Origin: Sisyra terminalis
Taxonomy: Eukaryota > Arthropoda > Insecta > Neuroptera > Sisyridae
Direction: 5' to 3'
Assembly (NCBI GenBank): GCA_958496175.1
Contig: OY292276.1
Span: 62,509,080-62,573,079, forward strand
Length of the DNA stretch: 64,000 nucleotides
The stretch's first letter is position 1. The number at the start of each line of letters is the position of its first letter. The notes beneath the pieces were generated by a model. That model saw only the letters and a program-made list of their open reading frames with translations, was not told the DNA's origin and ran no database searches. Below are positions 35,701 through 50,700 of this stretch, one piece after another. The position numbers were made by a program, and so were the translations under genes.

Positions 35701-38700
35701 TTTGAAATGGTTTGAAAGCGGTTTTTGGTGTCCACAATAAAAAATCAAATTCAAATTTGCTCAAATCGTTAAAATTGGAAATACTTTTACGCGAAGGCCG
35801 TGTTGACCATGTCAACTCTTTAAAGAATAAACCGGTTACCGAAAAAAAAAAAACTTTAGGTCAGTATGCAAAATTTGCACTATTGTAATGAAAAAAAAAA
35901 ACGAATGGGAAGTAAAAGTTTTGAGATTTATTTTTCGACAATCGTTGTCCCAAATTTTTATTCAATTTGAATGCTTAATGTAGTGAACCAGGGGAAGAAA
36001 ACTTGGAAAAATATAAATTCTTCTCTGACATATTATTATAAACAAAGCCCGTAGATAATAAAAAAAAAACTTAATAATAATATAACGACTCTTCAGATTC
36101 AATAAACAAATTAATATATTACCTAATAAGTAGGTAAGAGGAATGATTCATATTGATTCATTGATTCGCGTATTTATTACCGTTAGTGAACGAAATGTTG
36201 TGGTCAAGAACTTTGCCAGAGATATTCTTCGTCTTATTTCGTTGTTCCTATTAACAGTTTTACGTTTTTCTATCGATAATTTCAAACAATTTACAGGCAA
36301 CAGTTTGAGTCAAATTCAACTTATTTGTTTTTGGTTTTATTTCCCAATGGTTAATTCAAACAAAAAAAAAAATGTATACTATTAGGTTAAAAAAGCAGTT
36401 ATTTTCTTATTATTACAACAGAAAAGCCAAATGTGTTATTAGACTAAAAGAAATAATAAATCATAGACTTTTTAATTATTATTATAAATGGAAAGATGTT
36501 TGATTGATTTCTTATAACTGGAAAAGATGTTTTTCTCTCTTTAAGTTTGACCAAACTTTATAAGATGACCAATTTGCATATTTGAATAAAACAATCTTGT
36601 TTAGTTGTGTGAAAGATGACATTGAACCAACGGTAATGTGAAACAAAAAATTTGCTAATTTATCATCCGTATAACGTTGTCAATGTTAAATTCATAATAC
36701 TGTCATTGTATTGGTACACCTATGCATTCGAATTTCGTTGTCAGATTTGACCTGTTTTATTTTTCGAATCACACCAAATGTTTAACGACAAAAAAAGGAC
36801 AAATAGCCATCGTCCACGTGATTTAAGAATAAAAGAGATTTAGTGTTGGAATTACTACAGATCCATATTGCCTATATACCTATGTTAAGTCGACTCCAGT
36901 TATTCGAAGAATATCCATTAGCTTTTTCAATTTAAATCTTCTTGCCAGTTCTCATTACGCCTATGGCTTTTATTTTTCTGCAACCATGTGATTTTCATTG
37001 AGCACCTTCTCTAAATTGCTTTTCCATTCTTCCAGCTTAGTATTTCGGGTGATCGTTTTACTGCACTGCTTCGTTTGAAATTTCGTTTTAGAGCTTTCAT
37101 CGTAACATCCAAAAAGTTTCCTGTAAAAAAATATCCATTAGTTATAGTCTAAGATCCCACTGCAGAAAAGTGTAGTGATCGAGTGTATGCTAAAAGCCTA
37201 ATTTTTACGCATATTTATCATCAGGAGAATAAGTATCTACTAGGTTGCCTATCAAAATTTGGCCGCTAGTATTTTTATTTTATTTTATTTATTAAAGACT
37301 TTAAAAAGTCACGGTTGCCATTGCGCACTTGGTCGCACCTCTTCGCAGCCAGGTGTAAACAGGTATGAGTTTGGGCCCTTTTTACGTTCATAACGTACAT
37401 CTAAGATTTATACATCAAATTAAAGCTAATTTTTTTCTCATTATTACGATATACGGTTGCCTACTTAAATCTGGCCGCAAATAAGGGTAGCTGGCTGCTA
37501 AATATGGTAAATATTAAAAATAGAGGGAAAGAGAGCTAGCGCGTAACATCACCAGTCAGACGAGGACAGCGATTGCCAACTGTGTGACGATTTAAAGCCA
37601 TTGCACATGCGTCGGATGTTAGTATTCTCAACCACTCAAGTACTCCTTGAGTATACTTTGATCAAAGTTTTATCAATATCGATTCTGCTACTTTTTCAAA
37701 TGTTTGTGGCAAAGTAGACCCAATGTGATATAAATAATAGAAACCATTAATGATTTCTAGGTCGACTTGTCCGGAATTAGCTGGTGCAAGATAGTTTCTT
37801 CAATTTGTCAACTGGTAAAGCGACATCCTCAAATGTAACCGATTATTTACTCAACGTTAAGTGTTTAGGTCAAGAACAGAAGTTAAAATTTTTTTTTGGA
37901 AAGCTTTGAAGATTCAACAAGATTTGTGAGATCATAACTCGTAATAAAATAAATAACTTCGCTTCAGATTGAATTAAAACAAAGTTTTAAGAGTAAAAAA
38001 TCAATAATTAAAATGGAATGCGATATTTTTGGATGTCTGTTGGAAATTGCTATTAATCCAAAAGTTGACATTGAGTACTGTCTGTCATTCCCTCTAGCAT
38101 CTCTACCTTTTGCACTATTCCACTGCTCAGGACGGACATGATCAAGACGGACAAGTCAACTCTTAGTAAACAATTGACAGCAAAGATTGCACCAGCTAGT
38201 TCCGGACGAGTCGACGTAGAAATCATTGGGTCTACTTTGCCACAAACATTTGGAAAAGTAGCAGAATCGATATTGATAAAACTTTGTTCAAAAAATACTC
38301 CGAAAGTACTTGAGTGGTTGAGAACACTAGCATCCGACGCATGCGCAATGGCTTCAAAATGTCATACAGTAGGCAATCGGTGTCCTCTTCTAACTGGTGA
38401 TGTTCGCGCTAACTCTCTTTCAGTTTATTTTTAATATTTACCATATTTATCAGCTTGCAACCCTTATTTGCGGCCAGATTTAATTAGGCAACCGTATATC
38501 GTAATAATGAGAAAAAAATTAGCTTTAATTTGATGTATAAATCTTAGATGTACGTTATGAACGTAAAAAAACCCCAAATTCATACCTGTTTACACCTGGC
38601 TGCGAAGAGGTGCGACCAAGTGGGCAACGGCAACCCTGACTTTTCAAAGTCTTTATATATATATTGCCGTGAAGTAGACGATATTTTATTTTAAAAACAA

Positions 38701-41700
38701 ATCAATTAAAATTAATTTAATTAAAAATACTAGCGGCCACATTTTGATAGGCAACCTAGCAGATACTTATTCTCCTGATGATAAATATGCGTAAAAAATA
38801 GGTTTTTAACATACACTTGATCACTACACTTTTTACTTTTGCCAGTAAAGTTAAACTAGGTGTTATTATAACTAAATAATATCCCGTTATCGAGCTTTTA
38901 ATTTTACCTATGGTACATACAGCCTCGGTTATTTTGAAGCTTTAAAAGTCTATGATGCTTTTCACAGTAAAAAAGCTTTTACAAATTTTCACTTTAAAAC
39001 ATTTATCTCTGTATGGACAATAATGCATTTTCAAATTTTTTTCTAAGCGATTCTATGATAAAATAGGAATTCTTATTACCTTCAACGCAAACCAACCAAA
39101 TAGTTCATCAATAACTCGTTAGGATCACTACAATCGTAATCTAGCATTTCTATTTATCCCATACGTTCTAGTAAATAGGTCGAACTCTTTTTCTTTGCTA
39201 GTTTAAATTAAAAATATATGCTTTCTTTTTCTTTTCCATTGACGTTCATATTTTTCATCTTTTTTTCGTAAGAAAATGAGCGCAAGCGCTCTTGAAATTC
39301 TATTCTCAACTAAGATACTCACATGGCCGCCTAAGAAGTTTCACTTGAAAAAAGTTTGCCAAATTGAAATGTGTTCATTTAACAAAAGTTTAAGGATGGT
39401 AAATTAATGTAAATATTAAATATTTGATACAAAATCTTAATGCAATATTATTTTTTCTAGTCAAACATTGCCTGTTGATTAAAACATGAGAAAGTCTTCA
39501 AAAATATCTGTCGCATTTTCCGGCCATCTAAATGCGATAATATAAATGAAAGGGGCTTAGAAGAACTTTCATATTGAAACCATTGAAACCATAGAGAGGC
39601 ATTGCAATAAAATAAATCCATAACGAGAATAAATCAATCATTATTTTTGTTTTTATTTAATCAAAATCATATAAAAATCGAAATGAAATGAAAATAATTT
39701 AAAAACTCTATCGTAAACGTGGAGAAGGTGAAAGGACATATAATATATAGAGATTAAATCGTAAACGAACGCCTCTCGATCAAAAAAACCACGATAATTA
39801 TTTGCTCTCCATATTGTATACCTACTATCTAATAATAATAATACCTACGAAGAGGTAACCAAATACATTGAGCAGATGTTCGTCTGCATATTATATGTAT
39901 AATCAAATTAACATTCTAAAAATTTTCTAATTAGATTTCCATTGGTGACTTAACGAACCGATTTTCCCTTCAGTGTTTTCAATTCTCTTAATGCCATTAC
40001 GGTCATTCCACTGTGACATATTATATAATAATTTATAATCACCAGAAAAGATAACTTAATTCACACCTGAGAGCCCCAAAAATGAATGTTTGTCGATGAA
40101 ATTATACGAAAATCTTTTCAATTTAACTAAGTTTAACCTTGTCGGTTTATTATTATTATTATGTTTTCCATAGTAATTTCCATTATATGTGAGTAGTCGC
40201 TATCTTATAAAACGTTTATTTCCAGTAAAAATTCAGAAAAAAAAATCAATTTTTTTATTTACAAGTCGTTAGTATAAATAATACAAATATACGAAGTAAA
40301 CTTTAACTACCTATTTTACTATTGTGCAAGATAACGTATAATCACAGGAAATGGCAAAAACATTTTTGAATTTAATCATATTTAAGCAGATATTACTTAT
40401 AAGATTTAATACCTAAGGTAACATAAAAGAAGGTATTTCAATTTTACAATAGGGTTTATTAAATTGGATCATAATTTGATCAGCCTTCATAGTAAGAATT
40501 TGGTTCATAGGAATTGACTATTACCTGCAATTGTATTACTATAATTTAATAATTTCCAATCATTAAATGTTTTCAAGTTCAGTACTTGGATTGGAAACAA
40601 ATATGTGCTTTATTTCTTTGTCTATCACACGAATATGTAAACCAAAAGGCAAATTATTTTTCACGGAACTTTCATTTTCAAAGTGATTTCCTGTCGCGAG
40701 TTCAATAATAATAATAATATCAAATCGGAGAACTAAATTTGCATTTTTTTTATATTTTGTTTTGTTTTGTTCGTTCATTTACTATTGCCACTGTTATATT
40801 GTTATTATTCCCATTGTTCTTTGGAAACACAACAAAATAAATGAAGATAGAAACTTTCCCTCAAATAAAATCGAGAGGAAGTACTTACTTGCATTATTGG
40901 CTCTTTTTGGGATAACAAATGGATCTAATGATCTAAATGCATTTTAGGGAAAGAAATATTGCACAGGCAAAACCAAAATGCAAAGATTTTCCCAAATTAA
41001 TTGAGTAAACAATTTAAATTTAGCAGAGGCATGTTAAATGGCCAACAATACAAGTTTCATCTCATTCAAAACTCAAATACTCAAGTGCAAACCGAATTTA
41101 TTTGGAATTGATACCGAAAGAGTTGAGAATCATATACCAGTTTTTGATTGTGTGAACAATATATAGGATATATTGCGGTCCAATTTATGTAGGATAATTT
41201 AATATAATAATAATATATAAAAATCATACCATAATTAATAAATTTGAACAAACATTCAAACAAAAATATTCGTGACGTATTGCCCAGATACGTATTTCGA
41301 TTGCCAAGCAATCTTCTTCAGTGGTCATGTGGGTATGGTGTGGGGGGGGGGTGTATAGAAATTGTCAAAAGAAAGAGAACGGTACTAAATTGGGAAAATG
41401 GACCAATTCAAAGTTCGGTTCTTTTCGGCACTATGATAATATATTACCCAGATACGTATTTCGATTGCCAAGCAATCTTCCTCAGTAGTCATCAAGTAAT
41501 TTGGATCCCACTCCGTAACTGCTTTGTGGTGATTTTTGAAAGATTGCTTGGCAATCGAAATACGTATCTGGGCAATTTGTCACGAATATTTTTGTATTTG
41601 TTTGAACTCCTGTTTAAATTTATGTTTATGGTATGATTTTTGTATATTATTATATCAGATTATACTACATAAATTGGACCGCAATATATCCTAAATACTA

Positions 41701-44700
41701 TATACACAGTATAATTGTTCAAAGTCAGCGAAAAATCTTATTTTGAATTTTTGATTGTTGGTAAATGTAACAAAGGACAGCGTGGATAACAAAAGCAACG
41801 AAAAAGGCAATTTGCACAGAAAAATTTCTTTTGGAAAATGACTGACATAAAGAAAGTGCAATCATCAATTTTTAACCAACAGAAATCGAGAGAGATTTCC
41901 GCATATGTTTCATTCATCTTTACTGTAGGTATATCTTGCAAAACTGATGGCAATTTAGCTTAATAAATCTTTTTCAATTATACCATCTACTTCCATTTTA
42001 CGTACACTATATACTTAGACTGTTATTACTATATGCACCATTGATATATCAACGAATGCAATTTTTTAAACGGTGTGGGAAATTTTCCAACTGTTTAATT
42101 TCTCTGCTACTTAAATTCTATTATTGCCCACTTTTAATTGCATAAAATAAAGAAAAAACATATAATACCACATAAGTATCTTAGAGGCTTAAAAAGATAT
42201 GACATTGGGTACCGTTATATTATATGTTCACATATTCCACTTAAATGGAGGTATTTTAAGCGTTCTAGATCAAGTTCTGGAACAAGGTGGCTGGTAATGC
42301 AATTCAATCGTAGCACACTTAGATATCCATTTATCTAATTGGCCTATAATTGGTCTAAATGTTAAGTAGCTTTTGTTTCGGAAAATTTTAGGATGCAAGC
42401 AATGATTTTATACAGTGCAATAAACTTGAGGCCTTTTTCTTTTCGAATCAATTTTGGTGATTATTTGTCTCATATTTTACAAAATTTTAATAAGCAAACA
42501 TGTCCTCGGGGCGTTTTTACAAACTCATCTTTGCTGAAAATTCCGCTCAAATGTTCACTTTTACTTTAGTTTAATTTCAGTGGTGATGATTTTTCTGCGG
42601 TTGTGTGTCGTTTACCGCATTCATTATCTCTTTCTGGCTACATATAATTTGCAATTCTATATGATTAAGTCGACAATTTGTATTTTGTACTGTGATGGTA
42701 AATTTGGTGTGTTTTGGACTGTTTAGGTAATAATTTGGGTGTTATACAACGAAAAATTATAGATATCGATGTATTAAATGTTTATAATTTGTACGGGTAT
42801 AATTTACGTCATTAGACCTTAATCATAATAAATGAGTGATTGATTGGATGGCTAATACCATAATCTGTTTTTTTTTTTCGTTGATAAATCATCTCATCTC
42901 TTCTTCCTTTCGAATCCAATTTTTGGCCACTTTCTCATTTGGCTTTCCCGTCTCCAAAATTCCTCTGGCACCGCTGCAATTACTTACGTCGAACGAAGAT
43001 TATCACTTGAAAGTTCAATCACCGAAAAGTTCCGCCACCCGAATAATTTACGACCGAAACTTGTAAAATTTTGATATGGAATTCCATATTTTGTGGGTTT
43101 TATCTTTGACTCTTTTTTTCCAAAGTATTTCGATTGATAGAGAAGTCTTTCACTTTTATTGGAAACGGGATTTACATTTTTTTTTTTTTTGTGATAAAAT
43201 CTTAAACTTTCTCATCAAAATTAAGAACATAATTTTCGCTGGCAATTTTTATTCGGGCAAAAAGTATTACTTGTTACTATTATTAAGGTTTTAAGGCGGT
43301 ATTCTAGTCTAGAAATTCGAAAAAATCGAAAAAAAATTTTTTTCATTATTCGATAGTTTAGATATTCAAAAATGTCTTTCAAAAAGGATTTTTTCAAATT
43401 CGAATTATTTTCGTAGTTATAGCCGTTTTAGGTTTTAAAGCGGTATTCTAGTCTAGAAATTCGAAAAAATCGATTTTTTTTTTTTCATTATTCGATAGTT
43501 TAGATATTCAAAAATGTCTTTCAAAAAGGATTTTTTCAAATTCGAATTATTTTCGTAGTTATAGCCGTTTTAGGTTTTAAAGCGGTATTCTAGTCTAGAA
43601 ATTCGAAAAAATCGATTTTTTTTTTTTCATTATTCGATAGTTTAGATATTCAAAAATGTCTTTCAAAAAGGATTTTTTCAAATTCGAATTATTTTCGTAG
43701 TTATAGCCGTTTTAGGTTTTAAAGCGGTATTCTAGTCTAGAAATTCGAAAAAATCGATTTTTTTTTTTTCATTATTCGATAGTTTAGATATTCAAAAATG
43801 TCTTTCAAAAAGGATTTTTTCAAATTCGAATTATTTTCGTAGTTATAGCCGTTTTAGGTTTTAAAGCGGTATTCTAGTCTAGAAATTCGAAAAAATTGAT
43901 TTTTTTTTTCATTATTCGATAGTTTAGATATTCAAAAATGTCTTTCAAAAAGGATTTTTTCAAATTCGAATTATTTTCGTAGTTATAGCCGTTTTAGTGA
44001 CGCGGCAAGCAGACCAGTTGAGCGTACGACTGGAACTTTAAACGCGTTTTTCTCGAAACTACTTTTTTCGAGTTGGCGGTAAGGATATATCGAGTTCTAC
44101 TATACCGATTTACTTCAAATTTGGAGAGGATGTTCTTTATACATCTCTTCATCGTGTGGTCCTTGCCCAAAAATATAACTTTTCATTTAGTATTTTTAAA
44201 AAATTCGGAATTGTTAAAAAATATGCAACAAGAATTTTTTTTTTTTCAAACTGCCGCCATTTTGTAAAAAAGTTTTTTTTTAACTTATCCAAGGGTGAAA
44301 CGATAGCGACATCTATAATAATTAAGAATCCGTTTGGTTTTTGTTTTTCAGATCACCAGGAGGGTTGGTAGGATGCACGCCAGGACACCCTCTTTGCATT
44401 TAGACCTCCCACTTTGACTGCTTGTAACTTTGTTAATTTTAATTTTTTTTTTTATTATTTTTTTTATGTATGAACAACATATTTTTTGTTTCCTTTATAC
44501 AGCGCTTCAAAAACCGGGCGAAATTCATGTCTCTACACTAGAATACCCCCTTAAGTTACTAAATTTAGGCCAAGAAGATCCTGAATTTATTAAATTAACG
44601 TTTCTAAAAATAAATGACACTGTAGGGTAAATTCAACCACGCGGGATTCCAAGCAATCTTGATTCTTTTTCGCAAATTTCACCAATTTAATTGGTGCTAT

Positions 44701-47700
44701 TCTCAGGCCAAAAAAAACAAAAAACAACTGATATTTCCCAATTCGACGAATTTTCGTTCGCCCAAACAATAAGTCTTAATTAAAATAAAAGTTGATTTGC
44801 ACGCAACTTGAAATTTACCAATCTTTTGCATCAAAAAAAAAAAAAAAAAAAACAAATGCGATGAGAAAAGAAAAAAAAAACACATTCACAAAATCAGCAA
44901 AATACGAATTTACAATTGTTAACTCCAATACAAATAATGGATCTAGAATTAAATCGTAAATAATAGTAGAGCAGAGCAAAATGGAGAGATCAAGGTAAAA
45001 GTAATCGCCTACTTTGACCTCAAGCAACGAGACGCCCAAGACAATTGACACACGTCCACTGTTGACCACCAAAGAGAAATTTTCCTCATTTCCTCTTCAT
45101 AATCTGTAGCTCATTTAATTCCCATTTACTAACTTCATTTATACATACATATATATATATAATTTTAAAAAATTGCATTTCTTTTTGGAAAGAATGAAAT
45201 CCCACTGTTTGATGAAACTAATGAGGAATTTTCTTCTTTTACTTTTCAATCGAAAAATCCGTAGGCAAAGCTACTGAAGTAATTATTTACACTTAAAAAT
45301 AGGATCGATCGCGTTGTGGAGTGGCCAGTGCCACTTTCTCCTGAGTATAGTAAACTATTTTTTTTTTTTAAATTAATGATCTTTTTCTTGGCTTGGACTT
45401 ATTATCTGTCCGGATAAAAGAGATAGGGCAAAGTAACGGACAAGAAAATAAAACTGGTCTACTAGTAATGATAGTAAAGATAATGAAATTTAACGGAGGA
45501 TCGATCGTTAAAACTCTCACTTCCAATTTAAAACAGGGAATAAAGATTGATGGATGTATTTTGAGTTTGTAACAGGTTTCACTCTCTACAAAAAATGCAT
45601 TTATTTGCTCTGAATTTGAACCTATTGAACTAAATTCACAAAAAATCATGAAGGAAAAGTTGTAGATCTGCTAAAAATCAAGTGGGTTTTGGGTAATAAG
45701 GGCTTAATGGGAAACACAAAAGCACATATTTTTGCCTATCGAGCTGATAGGCGGCGCCACCGTTTGTTAGTCCTACTAAAGATTACAACAGACGGTTTCC
45801 AAACTTGCAATACATGATGGAAAATGTGGCGCCGCCACTAGTAACTAACCAGAACTATGTACTTTTATGTTAACTATCAAAGTTAGTAATCTAGACACAC
45901 TTGTGGCGGCGCCACATATTGATACCATTCCCATCATGCATTGCAAAATTGGAATACCTGCGTATATATAACATCTTAAGTTCAGGCATTGTTTGACGTC
46001 ACTAGATCAGCGGTAAAAAAAAACCATTTGCAAATGGCAAAAAAATCCTTCTCGAAATCTAGCTGCTAAAACACCAAATTTATGTACGGCAACTTGAAAA
46101 AGCATCTAGATACTGTTAGAGTATTACTGGACCTTCCCAGATACAAAATTTTAATAAAATTCCGATTTTAGTACTGATTTTTTTTCAGTTTTTCGGCTTA
46201 CAGTAGGGTAGAGTGGGGCTTAAAGGTCCACCATGAGTATCTAAAATACTAGTACTACTATTTAACTATAATTGTAGAGATGAGGAAGTGTAAGACGTAT
46301 TTCGAGACTATCCTGGCAGTTGAAACCTTGACTCTTTTACGAAAATAATTTTTTTAATCTGTATTCTTTTCGATTTCCAGCAGTAATATTGCTTTGACTA
46401 GACTAAAACATAATTTCTTAGTATATGAGATTTAGTGGTATTTCTAGATTTATTATTACTTTTTAGCTAATTTCAACAGTAAACTAATCGAAATACGAGT
46501 TTTTCGCTGACTTTGAACAGTTACACTGTGTATACAACATATAGGATATATTGCGGTCCAATTTATGTAGTATAATTTAATATAATACATACCACAAACA
46601 TAAATTTGAACAAAGGTTCAAACAAAAATATTTGTGACATATTGCCCAGATATGTATTTCGATTGCCAAGCAATCTCTCAAGAATCATCACAAAGCAGTT
46701 ACGGAGTGATCCAAACTACTAGATGACCACTGAGGAAGATTTCTTGGCAATCGAAATACGTATCTGGGCAATACGTCACAAATATTTTCCTTGGACTTCT
46801 GTCAAATTTATGTTTATGATATGATTTCAATATTAAATTATACTACATAAATTGGACCGCAATATATTCTATATATTGTATACACAACAGTATGGTAAAC
46901 TAGTTATAATATAGTAAAAACACTTGAACGTAAGTAGGGTAAAAAGGTCCACGTGGACCTTTTGCTTACCCAGCCACGTGAAAGTTGGATTCAACGCAAT
47001 CTTTGCAAGCAATTGGCCCAGGAAAACAGGCCTTCTTTTGTTGTAGTTGTAATTCAGGAAAGCATGAATCTGATTAAGTTAAGATAAAGGTGTAAAAAAA
47101 TATTTCTTATGTTACAATCAATGTCAATATTATGATAAAGAAAGAAGAGTTTTATGTTATGTCTGAAATGACTGTAATAAAATTTTCCAAATGAAAATCC
47201 AGAAAAATTTCATTGAGATTCAAATACTGTTATTACGTCATAACACCTGTCAGATACTTAAAAATCTTTTTACCCCTTAGCCGCCCCTTTTTGCCCCTAC
47301 TAAAGGGCAAAAAGAGACAGACGACAAGGTCTAGAAAAAATGTAAAATTGATATGGGTCTTCTATATGGGTGATTCCATTAAAAATTAAATTAAACATTA
47401 GGGTTGGTTTTCAAAATCCAATACGGATTAGTAAAATTGGACCTTTAAAACCCACCCTACCCTACGTGAACTAAGGACTTAGAGAACCTTCGAACCGCAT
47501 CCTGGTTAATCGTGTAGGTGAAAAGCAAACAAAGATAAGAATTTTTTTAAAAAATTTTCTTTCCGCTGATTCCGTAAGACGGTGGTATTGAATAACTTGC
47601 GGTAAATGAAAGCGGTTTCGGTTTTATGCTGTTTGATTTACCGCAATTCAATTAATGCTGCTGCTACCATGAACGAAACATTATTACCAATTCCGTTTTT

Positions 47701-50700
47701 CACTCAACAAGTGTCATTACGTTTAAATATTTTTAATTAGCCTTTACTGTACTTAAATGTTGGTGTTGTTTGCTCAAAATAATCGAAAAATTCCCACGAA
47801 TAAAAATCATTCTCGTTTGGGCTAATCCGGCTCGAAGGATCAACAAATTTTACACTTAAGTAAGTGGAACGAAGGGATTGCTAATGGAGAACCATGAAAA
47901 GAGTATTGTTCGTTTTATAGAGTGCATTTTTTTTTTTGGGTTTTTGGATTTTTTGTGCGAGGAAAATTGATGATGAATGAATGTGAAAGATTTTTTTAAT
48001 TAATCATTCCAGTTCTAAAATTCACTTTCTATTTAGGAAAAAAAATTTGGTGAGTTTTAAGTCTATTGACGTCATTAGTGTAGATCACTTGCAGCCGAAA
48101 CAATTACATTGCACATTAGAAATTTAAAGAGAAAAAAAAATGCGATTTTATTTATATCCACTAAAATATAAGTGGACCGATAATGGCTAATCGATCGAAA
48201 TTGAAATTTGAAAAACTGGATTTTTTTTTTTTTTGGATAATTTATGTAAGAAATCTTTAATGGTTCTTAAAAGTGTTTTAATGTTATTCGAAGAAAAAAA
48301 AGCAAATTGATTAATTTTATTGGCATGAAAGTTCAATAATCTGCGCTGAAATTGTAAGTTATATGTGTGAGAAAATGGAATTTAAGGAGTACGAATATAT
48401 TTATCGAAACATAACAAGTGGTAGCCATAAATTTTTCTACTGTGAAACAAAAAATTCAAATGTTTCTCGACAGGGGTGACATCGTTATTTCTTTGTACAC
48501 TTTACCAATCAGTAATGATTTATATTTGAAGAGGTAACATTTAAAACTTAAGGATAATCTTATGGAGATACAATCGGAGACAAAATTACATAAAAAATTA
48601 CAATAAAAATATTTAATTTAACAGAAAAATGGGAAATTTCACCAAAAATTTCAAAACAAAATTAGAAACTTAACTTAATTTAGAACTAAATTTGATACTC
48701 ATATGATATGAATGTAGAATTTTTTAATAAGATTAAATCACAGATGACATATTAAATTAGCATGTTTTTAATGTCGAATTTATAGGTTGGCAACATTGGC
48801 AACTATGTTATGTGTCTCTTATATATTTCATCCTTTTCCGCTCTATTCTATGTTCTTATAAGTGTGACAAAGATAAATTATGCGTTTCATTTTTATCTAA
48901 CCAAATGTACATGAATTTATTAATCAAGTAAAAATCACATTTTCGGTCTGTCTGAATTCAAATAAACTAATGCAAATTTAGTTACCTAAAGTTTAAACTA
49001 CATGTTTTAAAAGTTTAGGATATCTGGTAGCATTTTTTTGCTGATAAAAATAAATTTAGTTTATTTGATCACCGAATCTCCATAAGATTACGTATAAAAT
49101 CGTAGTAGTTTTAAATTGGAATGACTTTTTAACGACTTAGTGAATCGCTTTGAAATTTTTACAGGTGCTTTAGCATTAAATAATAAATATTCTTCCAAAT
49201 TTTTAGTTATCTGGTAGTATTTTGACATACCGCCATAACACCCTTAAACGGGATAGGGAATTTATTTTTGAATAGATGATAAAATTCAGATCTCAGCTTT
49301 TATTAAATAAGAAAACAATTCAGGTTGTTTAAGATCGTTTTTTTTTTATTTAATATTTTTTGATATCCAAATTAGCTACGTTTCGTTACGTATCGTAACT
49401 TCATCAGGCTTCTTGAATCACAAAAAATATAATATTTCCAATTTAAATTCAATAAATTTTTTTATTGAATTTAGAATTGAAAAAACGATCTCAAATAACC
49501 TGAATTGTCTTCTTATTTATATTTGAAATTATATAATAATTAAAATAAGATTTTTTCGCTGACTTTGAACAGTTATACTGTGTATACAATATATAGGATA
49601 TATTGCGGTCCAATTTATGTAGTATATTTTAATATAATACATACCATAAACATAAATTTGAACAAAAGTTCAAACAAAAATTTTTTGTGACGTATTGCCC
49701 AGATACGTATTTCGATTGCCAAGCAATCTTTCAAGAATCATCACAAAGCAATTACGGAGTGATCCAAACTACTTGATGACCACTGAGGAAGATTGCTTGG
49801 CAATAGAAATACGTAACAAATATTTTTGTTTGAACTTGTGCTCAAATTTATATTTATGGGATGATTTTTATATATTATTTTATCAGAATATACTACATAA
49901 ATTGGACCGCAATATATCCTATAAATTGTATACACAGTATATAATAATTGTTTTCAACAAAATTCAAGTGGATTAGTTTTTGCTGCATTTTAAATATTTA
50001 GATGAGAGGAGAACGGGGTGGAATCTGTTTCCAAAATCAGAAGGTTGATAACGTTTTGCTAGGAATACAAAAGTTTCCAAATTTCAATGGAAAAAAAAGA
50101 AGAAATTATCGATTTGCAGGAAGTCAATGATTTTACGATCGTTTATTATTGTGCCACTAATTACGAGAGTCATGAGCGTAACTTGAATGTGTGATAAATT
50201 GCACACATATAGAGGCAATATTATGAATAAATCTATTATTTAATCTTTCAATGAATTCCATATGTAATATTATATATTATTATATTTCAAACATACCTAG
50301 ATTGTTTCATTTTCGAAATGTGTGAAATTTCAACATAAAAAATTTAAAAAAAAAAACAAAGATTTGCTTTGTATTTGTTGTATATATACAGAAAGCTATA
50401 TCAACTAATTGAAGAAATCGAGAGTTCTAAATTTTGTTTATTCGTTTCAGCTTTGATTGTTGAGTGATGAGGAAATTCACCAATCAAATAATAATGGACT
50501 TCTTTATATTTACATATTAGTAATCATATAAGGATTTCAAATTAATTTTGTTTGTTTTATCATTAATTTTTTTACTCATAGAAGGCCTTGAAGACTATTC
50601 TTCTTCTTCTTCTTGAAGTGCCTCTCCATTTCGAATGTTGGCGATCATGAGGACCAATCTTACTGGCCATGAAATTTTAGTTGAAAATATCCGAAAATCC

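Noticed and set aside
42836..43066. ORF with …FGFPVSKIPLAPLQLL…
   Set aside because: No ATG supports the less AT-rich part, and no domain was recognised.
43296..43997. Possible CRISPR-like array
   Set aside because: Units are contiguous 142-bp tandem copies without unique spacers and belong to a transposon end in a eukaryotic genome.
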